Source: Anaerolineae bacterium (lineage in GTDB: Bacteria > Chloroflexota > Anaerolineae > Aggregatilineales > J027). From it: DNA of 64,000 nucleotides. Position numbers and translations under genes: made by a program. The stretch is taken from the NCBI GenBank assembly GCA_008933735.1, contig WBUL01000002.1, positions 373,970-437,969 of the forward strand. Direction: 5' to 3'. This document shows, piece after piece, positions 26,017 to 34,663 of the stretch; position 1 is the stretch's first letter, and each line of letters starts with the position of its first letter. The notes beneath the pieces are model-generated. The model made no database searches and was not told the origin of the DNA. It saw only the letters and a list, made by a program, of their open reading frames with translations.

Positions 26017-27378
26017 TTAAATCTGCGGAAGGTGATGCAGGGCCTCTTCGATCTTTTCCGCCGGATATTCATAATCTTCCAGATTTCCGCTGAGATACGA
26101 ATCGTAGGCGCTCAGGTCGAAGTGTCCATGCCCACAAAGATTGAACAAAATGACCTTCTGTTCGCCGCTTTCCCTGCACTTCAGTGCTTCGTCAATCGTG
26201 GCACGCAGGGCATGACTTGGTTCCGGAGCGGGAATAATCCCCTCGGTACGGGCGAACAGCAGGGCGCCTTCAAACAGGTCACTTTGCCTGACTGCCCGCG
26301 CCTCAATGATCCCCTGGTCATAAAGGGCGCTGATGAGTGGTGCCATGCCATGATAGCGCAGACCGCCCGCATGAATTTTCGGCGGGACAAACGTATGGCC
26401 GAGGGTGTGCATTTTGACAATCGGGGCCATGTGCGCGGTATCCCCAAAGTCATAGGTATAGATACCTTTGGTCAGGCTGGGGCAGGAGGCAGGCTCAACA
26501 GCCACAATCCGCGTGTTTTTGCCCTGAGTCAGATTTTCTTTGATGAAGGGCAAGGCGATTCCGCCAAAATTGCTGCCACCGCCGATGCAGCCAATAACTA
26601 TATCAGGATATTCACCCGCCAGTTCCATCTGCTTGAGCGCTTCCTGCCCGATAACGGTCTGATGCATCAGAACGTGATTCAGCACCGAGCCGAGACTGTA
26701 TTTATACTTCCCGCCGCTGGTGACTGCCGCTTCAACCGCCTCGCTGATGGCAATGCCAAGCGAGCCAGGGCTGTCCGGATCTTCTGCCAGAATCCCCCGC
26801 CCGGCATTGGTGCGATCTGTTGGGCTGGCATAAACTTCGGCGCCGTAAGTCCGGATTAATGCAGCACGGGCAGGTTTTTGCTGGTAACTGATTTTGACCA
26901 TGTACACATGGCATTCCATCTGGAACATCGCGCAGGCAATGCTCAGTGCCGTTCCCCACTGACCCGCGCCCGTTTCCGTCGTCAGACCCTGCATTCCTTC
27001 CTGCTTGTTGTAATAGGCCTGCGGGACGGCGGTATTCAGCTTATGACTTCCAGACGGGGATACCCCTTCGTACTTGTAGTAAATATGAGCAGGGGTATCC
27101 AGGGCCTTTTCCAACCGACGCGCCCGCATCAGCGGCGTAGGCCGCCAGAGTTTGTAAATGTCACGGATTTCTTCCGGGATCGGAATCGCCTCATCCTGGC
27201 TAACTTCCTGCATAATCAACTGCATCGGGAACAGCGGCGCAAGATCAGCCGGACCAATGGGTTGATGGGTACCAGGGTGCAGCACGGGCGGCAGCGGCTG
27301 CGGCAAATTCGGCTGGATATTCAGCCAGCTTTCGGGGATGTCACGTTCAGTGAGCAGAAATTTCGTGGTTTCAGACAT
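26017..27378 (-). CDS. trpB: Tryptophan synthase beta chain, TrpB2 type
   Basis: This PLP enzyme condenses indole (or related substrates) with serine to tryptophan. The 453-aa length and the start block ([11 protein letters not shown]) are typical of TrpB2. PLP lysine is K113 in GSHKLN; the phosphate loop is GGGSNFGG. TrpB2 enzymes usually work without a standard TrpA partner, and there is no trpA here. It stands alone between a terminator and a divergent P-type ATPase gene, so it is not part of a trp operon. It may salvage indole. Confidence 0.93.
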   Translation of the reverse strand: MSETTKFLLTERDIPESWLNIQPNLPQPLPPVLHPGTHQPIGPADLAPLFPMQLIMQEVSQDEAIPIPEEIRDIYKLWRPTPLMRARRLEKALDTPAHIYYKYEGVSPSGSHKLNTAVPQAYYNKQEGMQGLTTETGAGQWGTALSIACAMFQMECHVYMVKISYQQKPARAALIRTYGAEVYASPTDRTNAGRGILAEDPDSPGSLGIAISEAVEAAVTSGGKYKYSLGSVLNHVLMHQTVIGQEALKQMELAGEYPDIVIGCIGGGSNFGGIALPFIKENLTQGKNTRIVAVEPASCPSLTKGIYTYDFGDTAHMAPIVKMHTLGHTFVPPKIHAGGLRYHGMAPLISALYDQGIIEARAVRQSDLFEGALLFARTEGIIPAPEPSHALRATIDEALKCRESGEQKVILFNLCGHGHFDLSAYDSYLSGNLEDYEYPAEKIEEALHHLPQI

Positions 27379-27460
27379 TAACTATTTGCCTTTCGTATGA
27401 AATAATTTTGGGATGGGGTGCGATTGTACCGCACTTATTTCGATCAATAGGAAAAACTTT

Positions 27461-29866
27461 GTGCCATCTGTACAGGGATTAAGCGAACAGGAAGTTACCC
27501 AGCGCCGCCAGCAGGGACAGGGCAACGACGTAGATTTTTCAACCAGTCGTTCTTATCTGCAAATTATCCGCTACAACGTGCTGACCTTCGTCAACATGGT
27601 GTTGTTTGCCATTGGTTTTGCTCTGCTGGTACTGGGGCTGCCGCAGGACGCAATTACAACGGCGGGGTTGGCGATCTTAAACGCGCTGGTCGGGATTGTG
27701 CAGGAAGCACGCGCAAAATACCAGCTTGATAAGATCACGCTGCTCACCCGCCCTGGCGTCATTGTGATACGGGAGGGGCAGGAAAAAACCGTTGGGCAGC
27801 AGGAAATCGTCCTCGGAGACATGATCCTGATTCAGGCGGGCGATCAGTTGATTTGTGATGGTCTCATCGTAGAAGCCAACCGGATTGAAATGGACGAATC
27901 GCTTCTGACAGGCGAATCTGACACCATTCCCAAGCAGGCAGGGGACAAAGTATTTTCGGGGAGTTTTTGTGTATCCGGCAGCGGAATTTATGAGGCTACC
28001 GAAGTCGGCAAGGCCAGCCTCGCCAATAAGATTACAGCGAAAGCACGCAGCTTTAAACTGACCCGCACGCCGTTACAGAGCGACGTGAATAAGGTCGTGC
28101 GCTGGGTTGGTCTGATCAGCGTAATTATGGGCGCTGGCCTGTGGCTGAACGCACTGGATGAATCACTTGAAGAACGGGTTCAGATGATGGCCGTGGTGAT
28201 TGGCATGATTCCACAGGGTCTTATTTTCCTGGTCACCCTTGCTTATGGATTGGGTGCGGTGCGAATCGCTGGCAAAGGCGCCTTAGTCCAGCGAATTAAT
28301 GCGATTGAATCAATGAGCAATGTCACGATTCTGTGTCTGGATAAGACCGGCACCCTGACCACAAATCGTATTAATTTTCACAGTCTGTATCCGCACCAGA
28401 TCGAAGAAGCCCGTTTAAAGACGCTGCTCGGTCATTTTGCCGCCAGCGGCAGCAGCAGCAATCGTACCAGCGAAGCTATTCTGGCCGCGTGCCAGGCTGA
28501 AAAAATCACGATTGTGGAGGAGGTCCCTTTTACCTCAGCACGGAAATGGAGTGGACTATCTTTCAGCCATGATGGGATAACAGGAACTTATATTCTGGGT
28601 GCGCCGGAAATTTTGCAGCCTGCTTTAGCAACTTACCCCCAGGATTTCGATACCCAGATGGAGCAGTGGTCGCACAAAGGGCTGCGGGTCGTGATGTTCG
28701 CCCATGTGCCGCAGATACAGCCCTTGCATAACGGCGGCGAAAAGCCTGTTTTACCTGCTAACCTGGTACCGCTTGGACTCATCAGTCTGAGCGATGAACT
28801 GCGTCCAGGCGCCGATGAAACCCTGAAAAACTTCTCACAAGCCGGAATCCGTCTCAAAATTATTTCCGGTGACAATCCCAACACGGTTGCATCCCTGGCA
28901 CGGCAGGCAGGCTTTGACACAGGTTCTGGGGTGATTTCCGGCCTCGAACTGGAAAAAATGGATGCCGAAACCTTTGCTCGTACCGCCCATGAGGTGTCTG
29001 TCTTTGGGCGCATTACCCCCGACCAGAAAGAGAATCTGGTCAAAGTGCTTAAGGAGCAGGGGTATTACGTGGCGATGATCGGCGACGGCGTGAACGATGT
29101 GCTGTCACTCAAACAGGCACATATCGGAATTTCAATGCAAAGTGGGAGTGCCGCCACACGCAACGCGGCAGACATTGTGCTGCTGAACGACTCTTTTGCA
29201 GCGCTGCCCGGCGTGTTCGTCGAGGGTCAGAAAATCCTTAATGGGATGCAGGACACCATGCGATTGCTGCTAAGCCGAACCTTTTTTGTGGTGTTAATCG
29301 TGACAGCAGTCACGCTGGTGGGTAAAGCTTTTCCATTTTTGCCCCGCCACGATGCCCTTATCTCGTTTATCAATGCGGGCCTGCCGCCTATCTTCCTGGC
29401 AGCGTGGGCGCGTTCTGGCACCCCGGAACGTAATCTGCTGGGCAAAGCAGCACGCTTTGTCGTTCCGGCGGCGTTCATGCTGGCGTCGGTCGGTTTTGGC
29501 GTCTATTTCTGCGCCCTGGAAGCCAGAAGTGACCTTGAAACTGCCCGTACCGCCCTCGTCACCGTCACCATTTTTTGCGGTATGTTCCTGATCTTGTTTG
29601 TCAAACCCCCCGTTCAATTTTTCGCCGTCACTGACACTTTAAGTGCGGACAATCGCCCAGTCTGGTTAGTGGTTTTTCTGGTCATCGCTTACTTCGCGCT
29701 GATGCTGGTCAACGGCTTGAATGACTTTTTTGAACTCAAACCACTGGAAATCACAACTTATGCAGCGCTGGCTGCGATTTCAGCAGCCTGGATGCTCATC
29801 TTGCGCTTTATTTTGCAGCGTGTTGAGCGCCTAACTGGAAAAGCAGCGCCAGAATCTCTACAATAG
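27461..29866 (+). CDS. Cation-transporting P-type ATPase (CtpE-like)
   Basis: This is an ATP-driven cation pump of about 801 aa. The phosphorylated Asp is in DKTGTLT (residue 294 from this start); the actuator motif is LLTGESD; the hinge is GDGVNDVLSLK. Membrane segment MIPQGLIFLVTLAYGLGAVR, in place of the IPEGL of Ca pumps, resembles the CtpE group. No heavy-metal CPC motif is seen, so Cu/Zn transport is unlikely; Ca, Mg or K are possible. GTG 27461 with RBS AGGAAA is preferred over ATG 27413. The next two genes follow closely, perhaps as an envelope operon. Confidence 0.88.
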   Translation: MPSVQGLSEQEVTQRRQQGQGNDVDFSTSRSYLQIIRYNVLTFVNMVLFAIGFALLVLGLPQDAITTAGLAILNALVGIVQEARAKYQLDKITLLTRPGVIVIREGQEKTVGQQEIVLGDMILIQAGDQLICDGLIVEANRIEMDESLLTGESDTIPKQAGDKVFSGSFCVSGSGIYEATEVGKASLANKITAKARSFKLTRTPLQSDVNKVVRWVGLISVIMGAGLWLNALDESLEERVQMMAVVIGMIPQGLIFLVTLAYGLGAVRIAGKGALVQRINAIESMSNVTILCLDKTGTLTTNRINFHSLYPHQIEEARLKTLLGHFAASGSSSNRTSEAILAACQAEKITIVEEVPFTSARKWSGLSFSHDGITGTYILGAPEILQPALATYPQDFDTQMEQWSHKGLRVVMFAHVPQIQPLHNGGEKPVLPANLVPLGLISLSDELRPGADETLKNFSQAGIRLKIISGDNPNTVASLARQAGFDTGSGVISGLELEKMDAETFARTAHEVSVFGRITPDQKENLVKVLKEQGYYVAMIGDGVNDVLSLKQAHIGISMQSGSAATRNAADIVLLNDSFAALPGVFVEGQKILNGMQDTMRLLLSRTFFVVLIVTAVTLVGKAFPFLPRHDALISFINAGLPPIFLAAWARSGTPERNLLGKAARFVVPAAFMLASVGFGVYFCALEARSDLETARTALVTVTIFCGMFLILFVKPPVQFFAVTDTLSADNRPVWLVVFLVIAYFALMLVNGLNDFFELKPLEITTYAALAAISAAWMLILRFILQRVERLTGKAAPESLQ

Positions 29867-29888
29867 GCTGCCAGAGGGAATGAATCGT

Positions 29889-30593
29889 GTGACTAAACAA
29901 CGACAAATCGCCGCGTGGCTTGTCCATCTATACACCGTGTTTGGTGGCATTCTGGGATTGTTTGCGCTGTTTGAAGCGGCCAGAGGGAATTTTGAAAACA
30001 CCTTCCTGCTGCTGATCGCCAGCCATTGGGTTGACGGCACTGATGGCCTTCTGGCACGGGCAGTGAAGGTGTGGGAAGTGCTGCCGAATTTCAGCGGTGA
30101 AATGGTCGATAACCTGATTGACATTTTCACCTACCTGTGGCTGCCTGTGTTCATCATCTGGAAAGCCGATGCCCTGCCAAGCGATTACTGGCTGATCCTG
30201 CCTGTCATTGGTGCGATGTATGCCTATGGGCAGGTCAACATGAAAACCGAAGATAACTTTTTTCTGGGTTTTCCTACCCTATGGGATGGTATTTCGATTT
30301 ACGTAGTGTACTTGCGTCCGGCGGAATGGGTTGCGGTGCTGATGATCCTCATTCCAACGATTTTCAGTTTTATCCCCGTGCGTTTTTTGTACCCCAGCCG
30401 CAACACTTTTCTGAGTAAATCCTCATGGGCGCTGGCAGTTATGTGGATTGGTCTGTGGATTTACATTTTGACCACCGAACCCGAAAACCGTACCCTGGTG
30501 TTTTTGAGCCTCTATTTCCCTGCGTTCTATCTGTTTGGCAGCTTTTATGCCAATTACCGACTCTATAAAGAAGCAAGAATAGCCGCCGCATGA
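29889..30593 (+). CDS. pcs: Phosphatidylcholine synthase-like CDP-alcohol phosphatidyltransferase
   Basis: This integral membrane enzyme carries a CDP-alcohol phosphatidyltransferase motif in the form DGTDGLLARAV...GEMVDNLID. Both the long spacing and the following FTYLWLPVF match bacterial Pcs enzymes, which condense choline with CDP-diacylglycerol. About eight membrane helices fit in 234 aa, close to Pcs length. An ATG at 29880 directly abuts the Shine-Dalgarno GAGGGA, so GTG 29889 (9-nt spacing) is the more credible start. It overlaps the FemAB-like gene by 4 nt (ATGA). A phosphatidylserine or inositol role cannot be excluded. Confidence 0.75.
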   Translation: MTKQRQIAAWLVHLYTVFGGILGLFALFEAARGNFENTFLLLIASHWVDGTDGLLARAVKVWEVLPNFSGEMVDNLIDIFTYLWLPVFIIWKADALPSDYWLILPVIGAMYAYGQVNMKTEDNFFLGFPTLWDGISIYVVYLRPAEWVAVLMILIPTIFSFIPVRFLYPSRNTFLSKSSWALAVMWIGLWIYILTTEPENRTLVFLSLYFPAFYLFGSFYANYRLYKEARIAAA

Positions 30594-31612
30594 ATGTCAC
30601 TGCACCGGACTCCAAAAAATGGGATGCCTTTGTCCGCCAGCACGCACGCGGACATCTGTTGCAGCTTTCTGCATGGGGTGAACTTAAAGCAGATTATGGT
30701 TGGAAGCCTGTCCGGGTCGCCCTGCTGGATGAAGGCGGGAATGTTGGCGCGGGGGCACAGCTTCTGTTCCGCAGGTTCCCCCTCGGCAAACTCGCCTATC
30801 TGCCTTATGGCCCGGTCGTTGATTGGAACAATCGTCCGCTGCTGGAAGACATTATGCGGGTAGTGCATCAGACGGCTAAACTGAATGGGGCAGCGTTCCT
30901 CAAGATTGAGCCAGGTCAGGGCATCGAGCCGGATGCTTTAAGTTCCCTCGGCTTTCAACCGAGCCCACAAACTGTGCAGCCGCCCCGTACTATACTGGTT
31001 GATCTTGCCGACAATGACACCATGCTCAAACGTATGAATCAAATGACCCGCCGAAACATCCGCAAAAGCGAAAAACAGGGCGTCGAAATCCGCGAAGGCA
31101 GTCGCCGGGATGTGGACAGCTTTAATGCAATTTTGCATGAAACGGGCGAACGGCAGGCATTCGGTGTGCACGTCCCGTCCTATTACGAAAAAGCCTATGA
31201 TTTATTTGTCCCGCAGGGTGACGCTGTTCTGTTGATGGGCAGCGCCGAGGGGCGGGATCTGGCAGGTGTATTTGTGTTTAAGGTCGGCCAGCAGGCCTGG
31301 TATTTATATGGCGCGTCCAGTGATCGGGAACGGCAGCGTATGGCTTCGTTTGCCGTCCAGTGGGCAGGAATTCAGTGGGCACGAGACCGGGGCTGCGTCA
31401 CCTATGATATGTACGGCATCCCTGATGAGGATGAGAACGTCCTAGAAGCCCAATTCGAGACACGCAGCGACGATTTATGGGGTGTTTATCGTTTCAAAAG
31501 AGGCTGGGGCGGGCGCGTCGTTCGAAGCGCAGGCACATGGGATAAAATCTACAATTATCCGCTTTATTCCCTCTATTCTTTTGGTCTCAGAATAACGGGG
31601 CGTAAGCCTTGA
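30590..31612 (+). CDS. FemAB/FemX-like aminoacyltransferase (peptidoglycan bridge or related)
   Basis: This 340-aa protein has two GNAT-like lobes. Family signs are LQLSAWGELKADYGWKP at the N-terminus, YLPYGPVVDWNN, the RRNIRKSEKQGVEIREG segment, and YDMYGIPDEDE with RFKRGWGG near the end. FemAB enzymes transfer amino acids from tRNA to lipid II side chains. In organisms with unusual envelopes, homologs may modify other acceptors. It is translationally coupled to the pcs-like gene, linking it to membrane or wall assembly. The promoter of the cold-shock gene overlaps its stop codon. Confidence 0.87.
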   Translation: MNVTAPDSKKWDAFVRQHARGHLLQLSAWGELKADYGWKPVRVALLDEGGNVGAGAQLLFRRFPLGKLAYLPYGPVVDWNNRPLLEDIMRVVHQTAKLNGAAFLKIEPGQGIEPDALSSLGFQPSPQTVQPPRTILVDLADNDTMLKRMNQMTRRNIRKSEKQGVEIREGSRRDVDSFNAILHETGERQAFGVHVPSYYEKAYDLFVPQGDAVLLMGSAEGRDLAGVFVFKVGQQAWYLYGASSDRERQRMASFAVQWAGIQWARDRGCVTYDMYGIPDEDENVLEAQFETRSDDLWGVYRFKRGWGGRVVRSAGTWDKIYNYPLYSLYSFGLRITGRKP

Positions 31613-31637
31613 CAGTTTCCCATAACCACCCTAAACT
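31609..31637 (+). promoter_or_regulatory. Promoter of the cold-shock gene
   Basis: TTGACA (31609-31614) overlaps the stop codon of the FemAB-like gene, and TAAACT (31632-31637) follows at 17-nt spacing. The start codon is about 120 nt further on. A leader of about 110 nt is typical of cspA-type genes, whose 5' UTR folds differently at low temperature. Confidence 0.7.
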
Positions 31638-31756
31638 GAGGAGGCAAGCATCCGTATCACAATTGCTTATACCCGTCTGCATTGCATCCGAATCATGCAG
31701 GAAGTATCAACAATGTGACATGATGCCTAACAACACAGTTTAGGAGTTTTTCAGCA

Positions 31757-31975
31757 ATGACAGACCGTATTCAAGGCACGGTGAAGTGGTTCAGCTCGGA
31801 AAAAGGCTATGGCTTTATCCAGCGCGAAAACGGTGAGGATGTCTTCGTCCACTATTCTTCTATCAAAAGTGACACTTCTTTCCGCAATCTTGCAGAAGGA
31901 GATCGCGTTGAGTTTGAAATTACCCAGGGTCGCAAAGGATTGCAGGCCAGCAACGTGGTTGTGATCAGAAACTAA
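31757..31975 (+). CDS. csp: Cold-shock domain protein (CspA family)
   Basis: This 72-aa single-stranded nucleic-acid-binding protein consists of one cold-shock domain. RNP1 is KGYGFIQ and RNP2 is VFVHYS; the start [13 protein letters not shown] is canonical. It acts as an RNA chaperone at low temperature or in growth transitions. It has its own promoter, a long leader, an RBS (AGGAG) and a terminator, so it is monocistronic. Confidence 0.97.
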   Translation: MTDRIQGTVKWFSSEKGYGFIQRENGEDVFVHYSSIKSDTSFRNLAEGDRVEFEITQGRKGLQASNVVVIRN

Positions 31976-31997
31976 CAACATTTCAACGGAAAAATCG

Positions 31998-32028
31998 ATG
32001 CCAGCTCCTTTTAGGGCTGGCATTTTTA
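31998..32028 (+). terminator. Terminator of the cold-shock gene
   Basis: An 8-bp stem (31998-32005 with 32016-32023) is followed by TTTTT. It lies 23 nt after the csp stop and next to the converging secreted-protein gene. Confidence 0.85.
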
Positions 32029-32029
32029 T

Positions 32030-32491
32030 TTAGTGGGTGTAGGTCACAGTGATCGTATCATCGGCAATCACAATCGATTGCACACTGTAACGCCGCCCCA
32101 ACTGGCTGCTGATTGCCCGCCGAAGGGCAGACGTGAACGCATTCCGAGCCTCAATGTACTCGCCCGAACCTGCTTTTCCATTCACAGTGAAACTCGTCAC
32201 TGTCCAATCAATCAGGGTGCGCGACCCACTGGTGACCAGCTTTGGAACGACCACAACATGAACACTGGCAGGTTGTTTACCTCGCAACGTAACTGTTCCG
32301 GTAATTGTCGCCTGCCCATCCTGCAAATCGACAAATACCTCGCTCACAGTACGCCGTGCCGGGTTGGAAACACGATATGCGCCGTTGATTTGTGATTCAG
32401 TCACGGTGAGCGTATTTTGTGCAGCCAGTACCGACAAAGGAAAAGCCAATACCGTTACCAGGATGACGAGAAAGCTGATCTTTTTCAACAT
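32030..32491 (-). CDS. Small secreted protein of unknown function
   Basis: This 153-aa protein has a Sec signal peptide (MLKKISF, then a hydrophobic stretch ending in VLAA). The mature part alternates beta-prone segments (TITGTVTLRG, VHVVVVPKL) and ends in a helix-strand pair (LGRRYSVQSIVIADDTITVTYT). I recognise no family; the general look recalls lipid-binding beta folds such as DUF2993, without firm support. The start at 32491 has the RBS GGAGG; an upstream ATG at 32506 lies on that RBS. An IS200/IS605 element ends about 75 nt upstream, so its native promoter may be displaced. Confidence 0.8.
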   Translation of the reverse strand: MLKKISFLVILVTVLAFPLSVLAAQNTLTVTESQINGAYRVSNPARRTVSEVFVDLQDGQATITGTVTLRGKQPASVHVVVVPKLVTSGSRTLIDWTVTSFTVNGKAGSGEYIEARNAFTSALRRAISSQLGRRYSVQSIVIADDTITVTYTH

Positions 32492-32572
32492 GATTTGAAC
32501 CTCCATCTATTGCCAAGCATAGATGCAAAGTGTTATCCATGTTTAGTGAATGTGTTAAATGTTCGTGACGCT

Positions 32573-32593
32573 CCCCACGCCTAAAGGCGGGGG
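32573..32593 (-). other. Right-end hairpin of the IS element / 3' part of the predicted omega RNA
   Basis: The minus strand reads CCCC-CGCC-TTTA-GGCG-T-GGGG: an 8-bp stem with a 4-nt loop and one extrahelical T. This is the shape recognised by Y1 transposases at IS200/IS605 ends. The tnpB stop codon lies inside it. In TnpB systems the RNA guide is read from the DNA just beyond this end, here 32564 downwards on the minus strand. Confidence 0.7.
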
Positions 32594-33627
32594 CTTCTGA
32601 GCCACGTTTGCGGCAGCCCGCTGCGTTCTGGCTCACGGACACGTCCTGCCCGTTTTAAGATATTCAATGCCGCGTTGTGGTCTCGGTCTAAGCTGAGACC
32701 ACATTCACATTCAACCCAACGATGCGCCAGCGTCAGACCTTCAAACAACGCACCACAGTTCGAGCAGGATTTGGAGGTGTAGGCAGGGTCAATTAAGACG
32801 ATTGAGCGACCAGCATCTGCCGCTTTGTCTATCAATCGCTTCTTAAAATATCCCCATCCCGCATCCAGGATGCTCTTGCTGAGGGGGTGGTTTTTCACCA
32901 TGTTCCTGATTTTCAGGTCTTCGATGGCAATCACATCGTAGGTGTGAACGAGTTCATACACCAGCTTGTCGAAGAAGTCTTTGTGCTGGTTCCTGACGTA
33001 CCAGCGTCCCGCTTTGCGAACGACGCGGCAAGTCCTGATTTCTCCCTGATGGGGTCTGTGCCAGCGCACTTTGATGCGTCCCACACCTGATATTTTCAGG
33101 CGACGACCCTCCACTTTGAACCCGCTGCCATATTGTTTGAACCCCATGCGATGCCAGCGTTTGTGGCTCTTGAAGCGCGGGTAGCCGGGTTCTTCGCCTG
33201 CTTTCACGCGCCGAAAGAAGGCGTGAAAAGCGCGGTCTAAATCCTCAATGGCAGCCTGCAACACATGACTGTGAACGGTTTTTGACTGCGGGAAGGTCTT
33301 TTTGTACTGCTTTGCCAGCAGATACCCCTCACGCTTACCCATGCTTTTTTCTTCCAGTTCCCACGCCAGCCTGCGTTCTTCCAGTGCCATGTTGTAGACA
33401 TGACGTGACACCTCCAACTGCAATTGCAGAGCTTTCTCCTGCGCTTTCGTTGGGTAGAGTCGATACTGGAAGGTTCGGATTGCCAACGGCGCACCCCCTA
33501 CCGTCGCCACAAAATACGAATTTGTCCACAGCGTCGGCAGTCGGCTGGCAAGCCAATCAAATTCCTGCTGTAGTATTCTGGAACTTCTACCTTTAACACG
33601 CTTAACAAAACGATGTATCCCGAACAC
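32581..33627 (-). pseudogene. tnpB: TnpA fragment fused to RuvC-I-deleted TnpB
   Basis: This uninterrupted 348-aa ORF (GTG start) is a composite. Residues 1-48 match the C-terminal part of Y1 transposase TnpA (FGIHRFVKRVKGRSSRILQQ, LPTLWTNSYFVATVGG), without the HUH motif or the catalytic tyrosine helix. From residue 49 (IRTFQYRLYPTKAQE) it is TnpB. Normal TnpB carries the RuvC-I segment (GIDLG with the first catalytic Asp) after KAGRWYV; here KAGRWYV (215-221) joins directly to RNQHKDFFDKL, so roughly 70-80 residues are missing in frame. IEDL (E246), the CSNC/CEC zinc ribbon and DRDHN (314-318) remain. It should be unable to cut DNA; RNA binding may persist. Confidence 0.8.
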
Positions 33628-33688
33628 TTTGGCGCTCTACATCCCCATAGATATATCTAGGAGCTTTGGGCGCATTTTTCGGTAAAAG

Positions 33689-34657
33689 CTAAAACAGATG
33701 GTTATTGACCAGGTGGGCGCCACCGCCCACCTCGCAGGTCAGGGTTTCTATCCCCAATTTTTGTATCCGGGCTTCAACGGCATCCCGGTCTTCGGGGCGC
33801 GAATTGATGTAGACCGTTGCACCCGTATCTACCGATAGATAACAGTTCAGACCCTCTGCCCGCATGGCACGCACTTCCTGAAAAACTCGCAGCGTTCCTG
33901 GCTGCCAGTGAACCACATTTCCCGGTCCGGTCATAGTCACCGCATGAAGGCTGAAGGAGTCCTGTTCTGCTAAACGTCCCACCTCTGAAAAATCTCGATT
34001 GTGGATGGCTGTCATCATGTCTTCAATGACACTTTTCACGTAGGCAACCCGGCAGGGCATAAAAGGAGAACCGACCGCTTCCAAGTGGGCATTTTCGGTG
34101 CTTTTATAAGCTGGAATAAGCGCGATCACAATTCCCATCGGGAAATCTTTACCAGAAGCAAGCTGGTAAGCAATAGAGGTCTCATGGTCAACACCCGCTT
34201 CCCAGTACGCATAGCCGCCAGCAACCGCGCGGCTGGCAGATCCCGCTCCCAAACGTGCAATTGCCGAAAGCTGACGAGCCGAGAGTTCTAATCCGAACGC
34301 CCCACAGGTTGCCACTGCCAGCGCCGCAAAACCTGACGCTGACGCACCCAACCCAATATTCGAAGGAAAGTTGTTTTTGGATTTGGCATAGACGAACATG
34401 TTTTGTTTAGCAACGTGCCGCACTTCGTTCAGCACATCCACTGCCCGCTCATGCTCACGCCCGTTCAGCACCCGCCCATCAACCTCTATCACATCAGTTT
34501 CCAGGTCTGTGTGAAGTTCGACAGTGGTGCGTGTTTCAAACGGCGCGGTACATACGGAAATGCTGTCATGCAGGGGAATACGCAGTTTGGGATCTTTGAA
34601 GCCGTGATATTTAATCAACCCCTGAATGGGATGTGCAACTGCTGTAGCTTTTGACAT
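33689..34657 (-). CDS. Phosphomevalonate decarboxylase-type GHMP enzyme (MvaD family)
   Basis: This GHMP-fold decarboxylase of the mevalonate pathway has 322 aa. The ATP loop is NNFPSNIGLGASASGF (about 95-110); the decarboxylase family block GSASRAVAGGYAYWEAG follows (139-155). The catalytic Asp is D277 in LSVDTGATVYI, matching the DAGPN region of diphosphomevalonate decarboxylases. It is followed upstream, on the same strand with a 6-nt gap, by an isopentenyl phosphate kinase. That pairing in Chloroflexota indicates decarboxylation of mevalonate 5-phosphate to isopentenyl phosphate, as shown for Roseiflexus castenholzii. Specificity for the monophosphate is inferred from context. Confidence 0.87.
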   Translation of the reverse strand: MSKATAVAHPIQGLIKYHGFKDPKLRIPLHDSISVCTAPFETRTTVELHTDLETDVIEVDGRVLNGREHERAVDVLNEVRHVAKQNMFVYAKSKNNFPSNIGLGASASGFAALAVATCGAFGLELSARQLSAIARLGAGSASRAVAGGYAYWEAGVDHETSIAYQLASGKDFPMGIVIALIPAYKSTENAHLEAVGSPFMPCRVAYVKSVIEDMMTAIHNRDFSEVGRLAEQDSFSLHAVTMTGPGNVVHWQPGTLRVFQEVRAMRAEGLNCYLSVDTGATVYINSRPEDRDAVEARIQKLGIETLTCEVGGGAHLVNNHLF

Positions 34658-34663
34658 ATCTTC

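Larger units (their letters stand above)
32565..33660 (-). mobile_element. IS200/IS605-family element with a single tnpA-tnpB fusion ORF
   Basis: The right end is fixed by comparison with a second copy: 142 nt from 32565 are identical to 63859-64000, and identity stops at 32565/63859. The subterminal hairpin (32573-32593) is typical of this family. The left end cannot be placed exactly; a 12-bp palindrome at 33648-33659 may be the left-end structure. TnpA is reduced to a fragment, so the copy cannot move on its own. Confidence 0.75.

Noticed and set aside
26032..26859. 275-codon open frame on the plus strand inside trpB2
   Set aside because: It is the shadow of trpB2 on the opposite strand, with skewed His/Arg/Phe composition and no family signal.
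32033..32395. Plus-strand frame opposite the small secreted protein
   Set aside because: The minus-strand gene has a clear signal peptide and RBS; the plus-strand frame has neither.
32565..33660. Autonomous, complete IS200/IS605 element
   Set aside because: The TnpA HUH region and tyrosine helix are absent and TnpB lacks RuvC-I, so the copy could move only with help from another copy.
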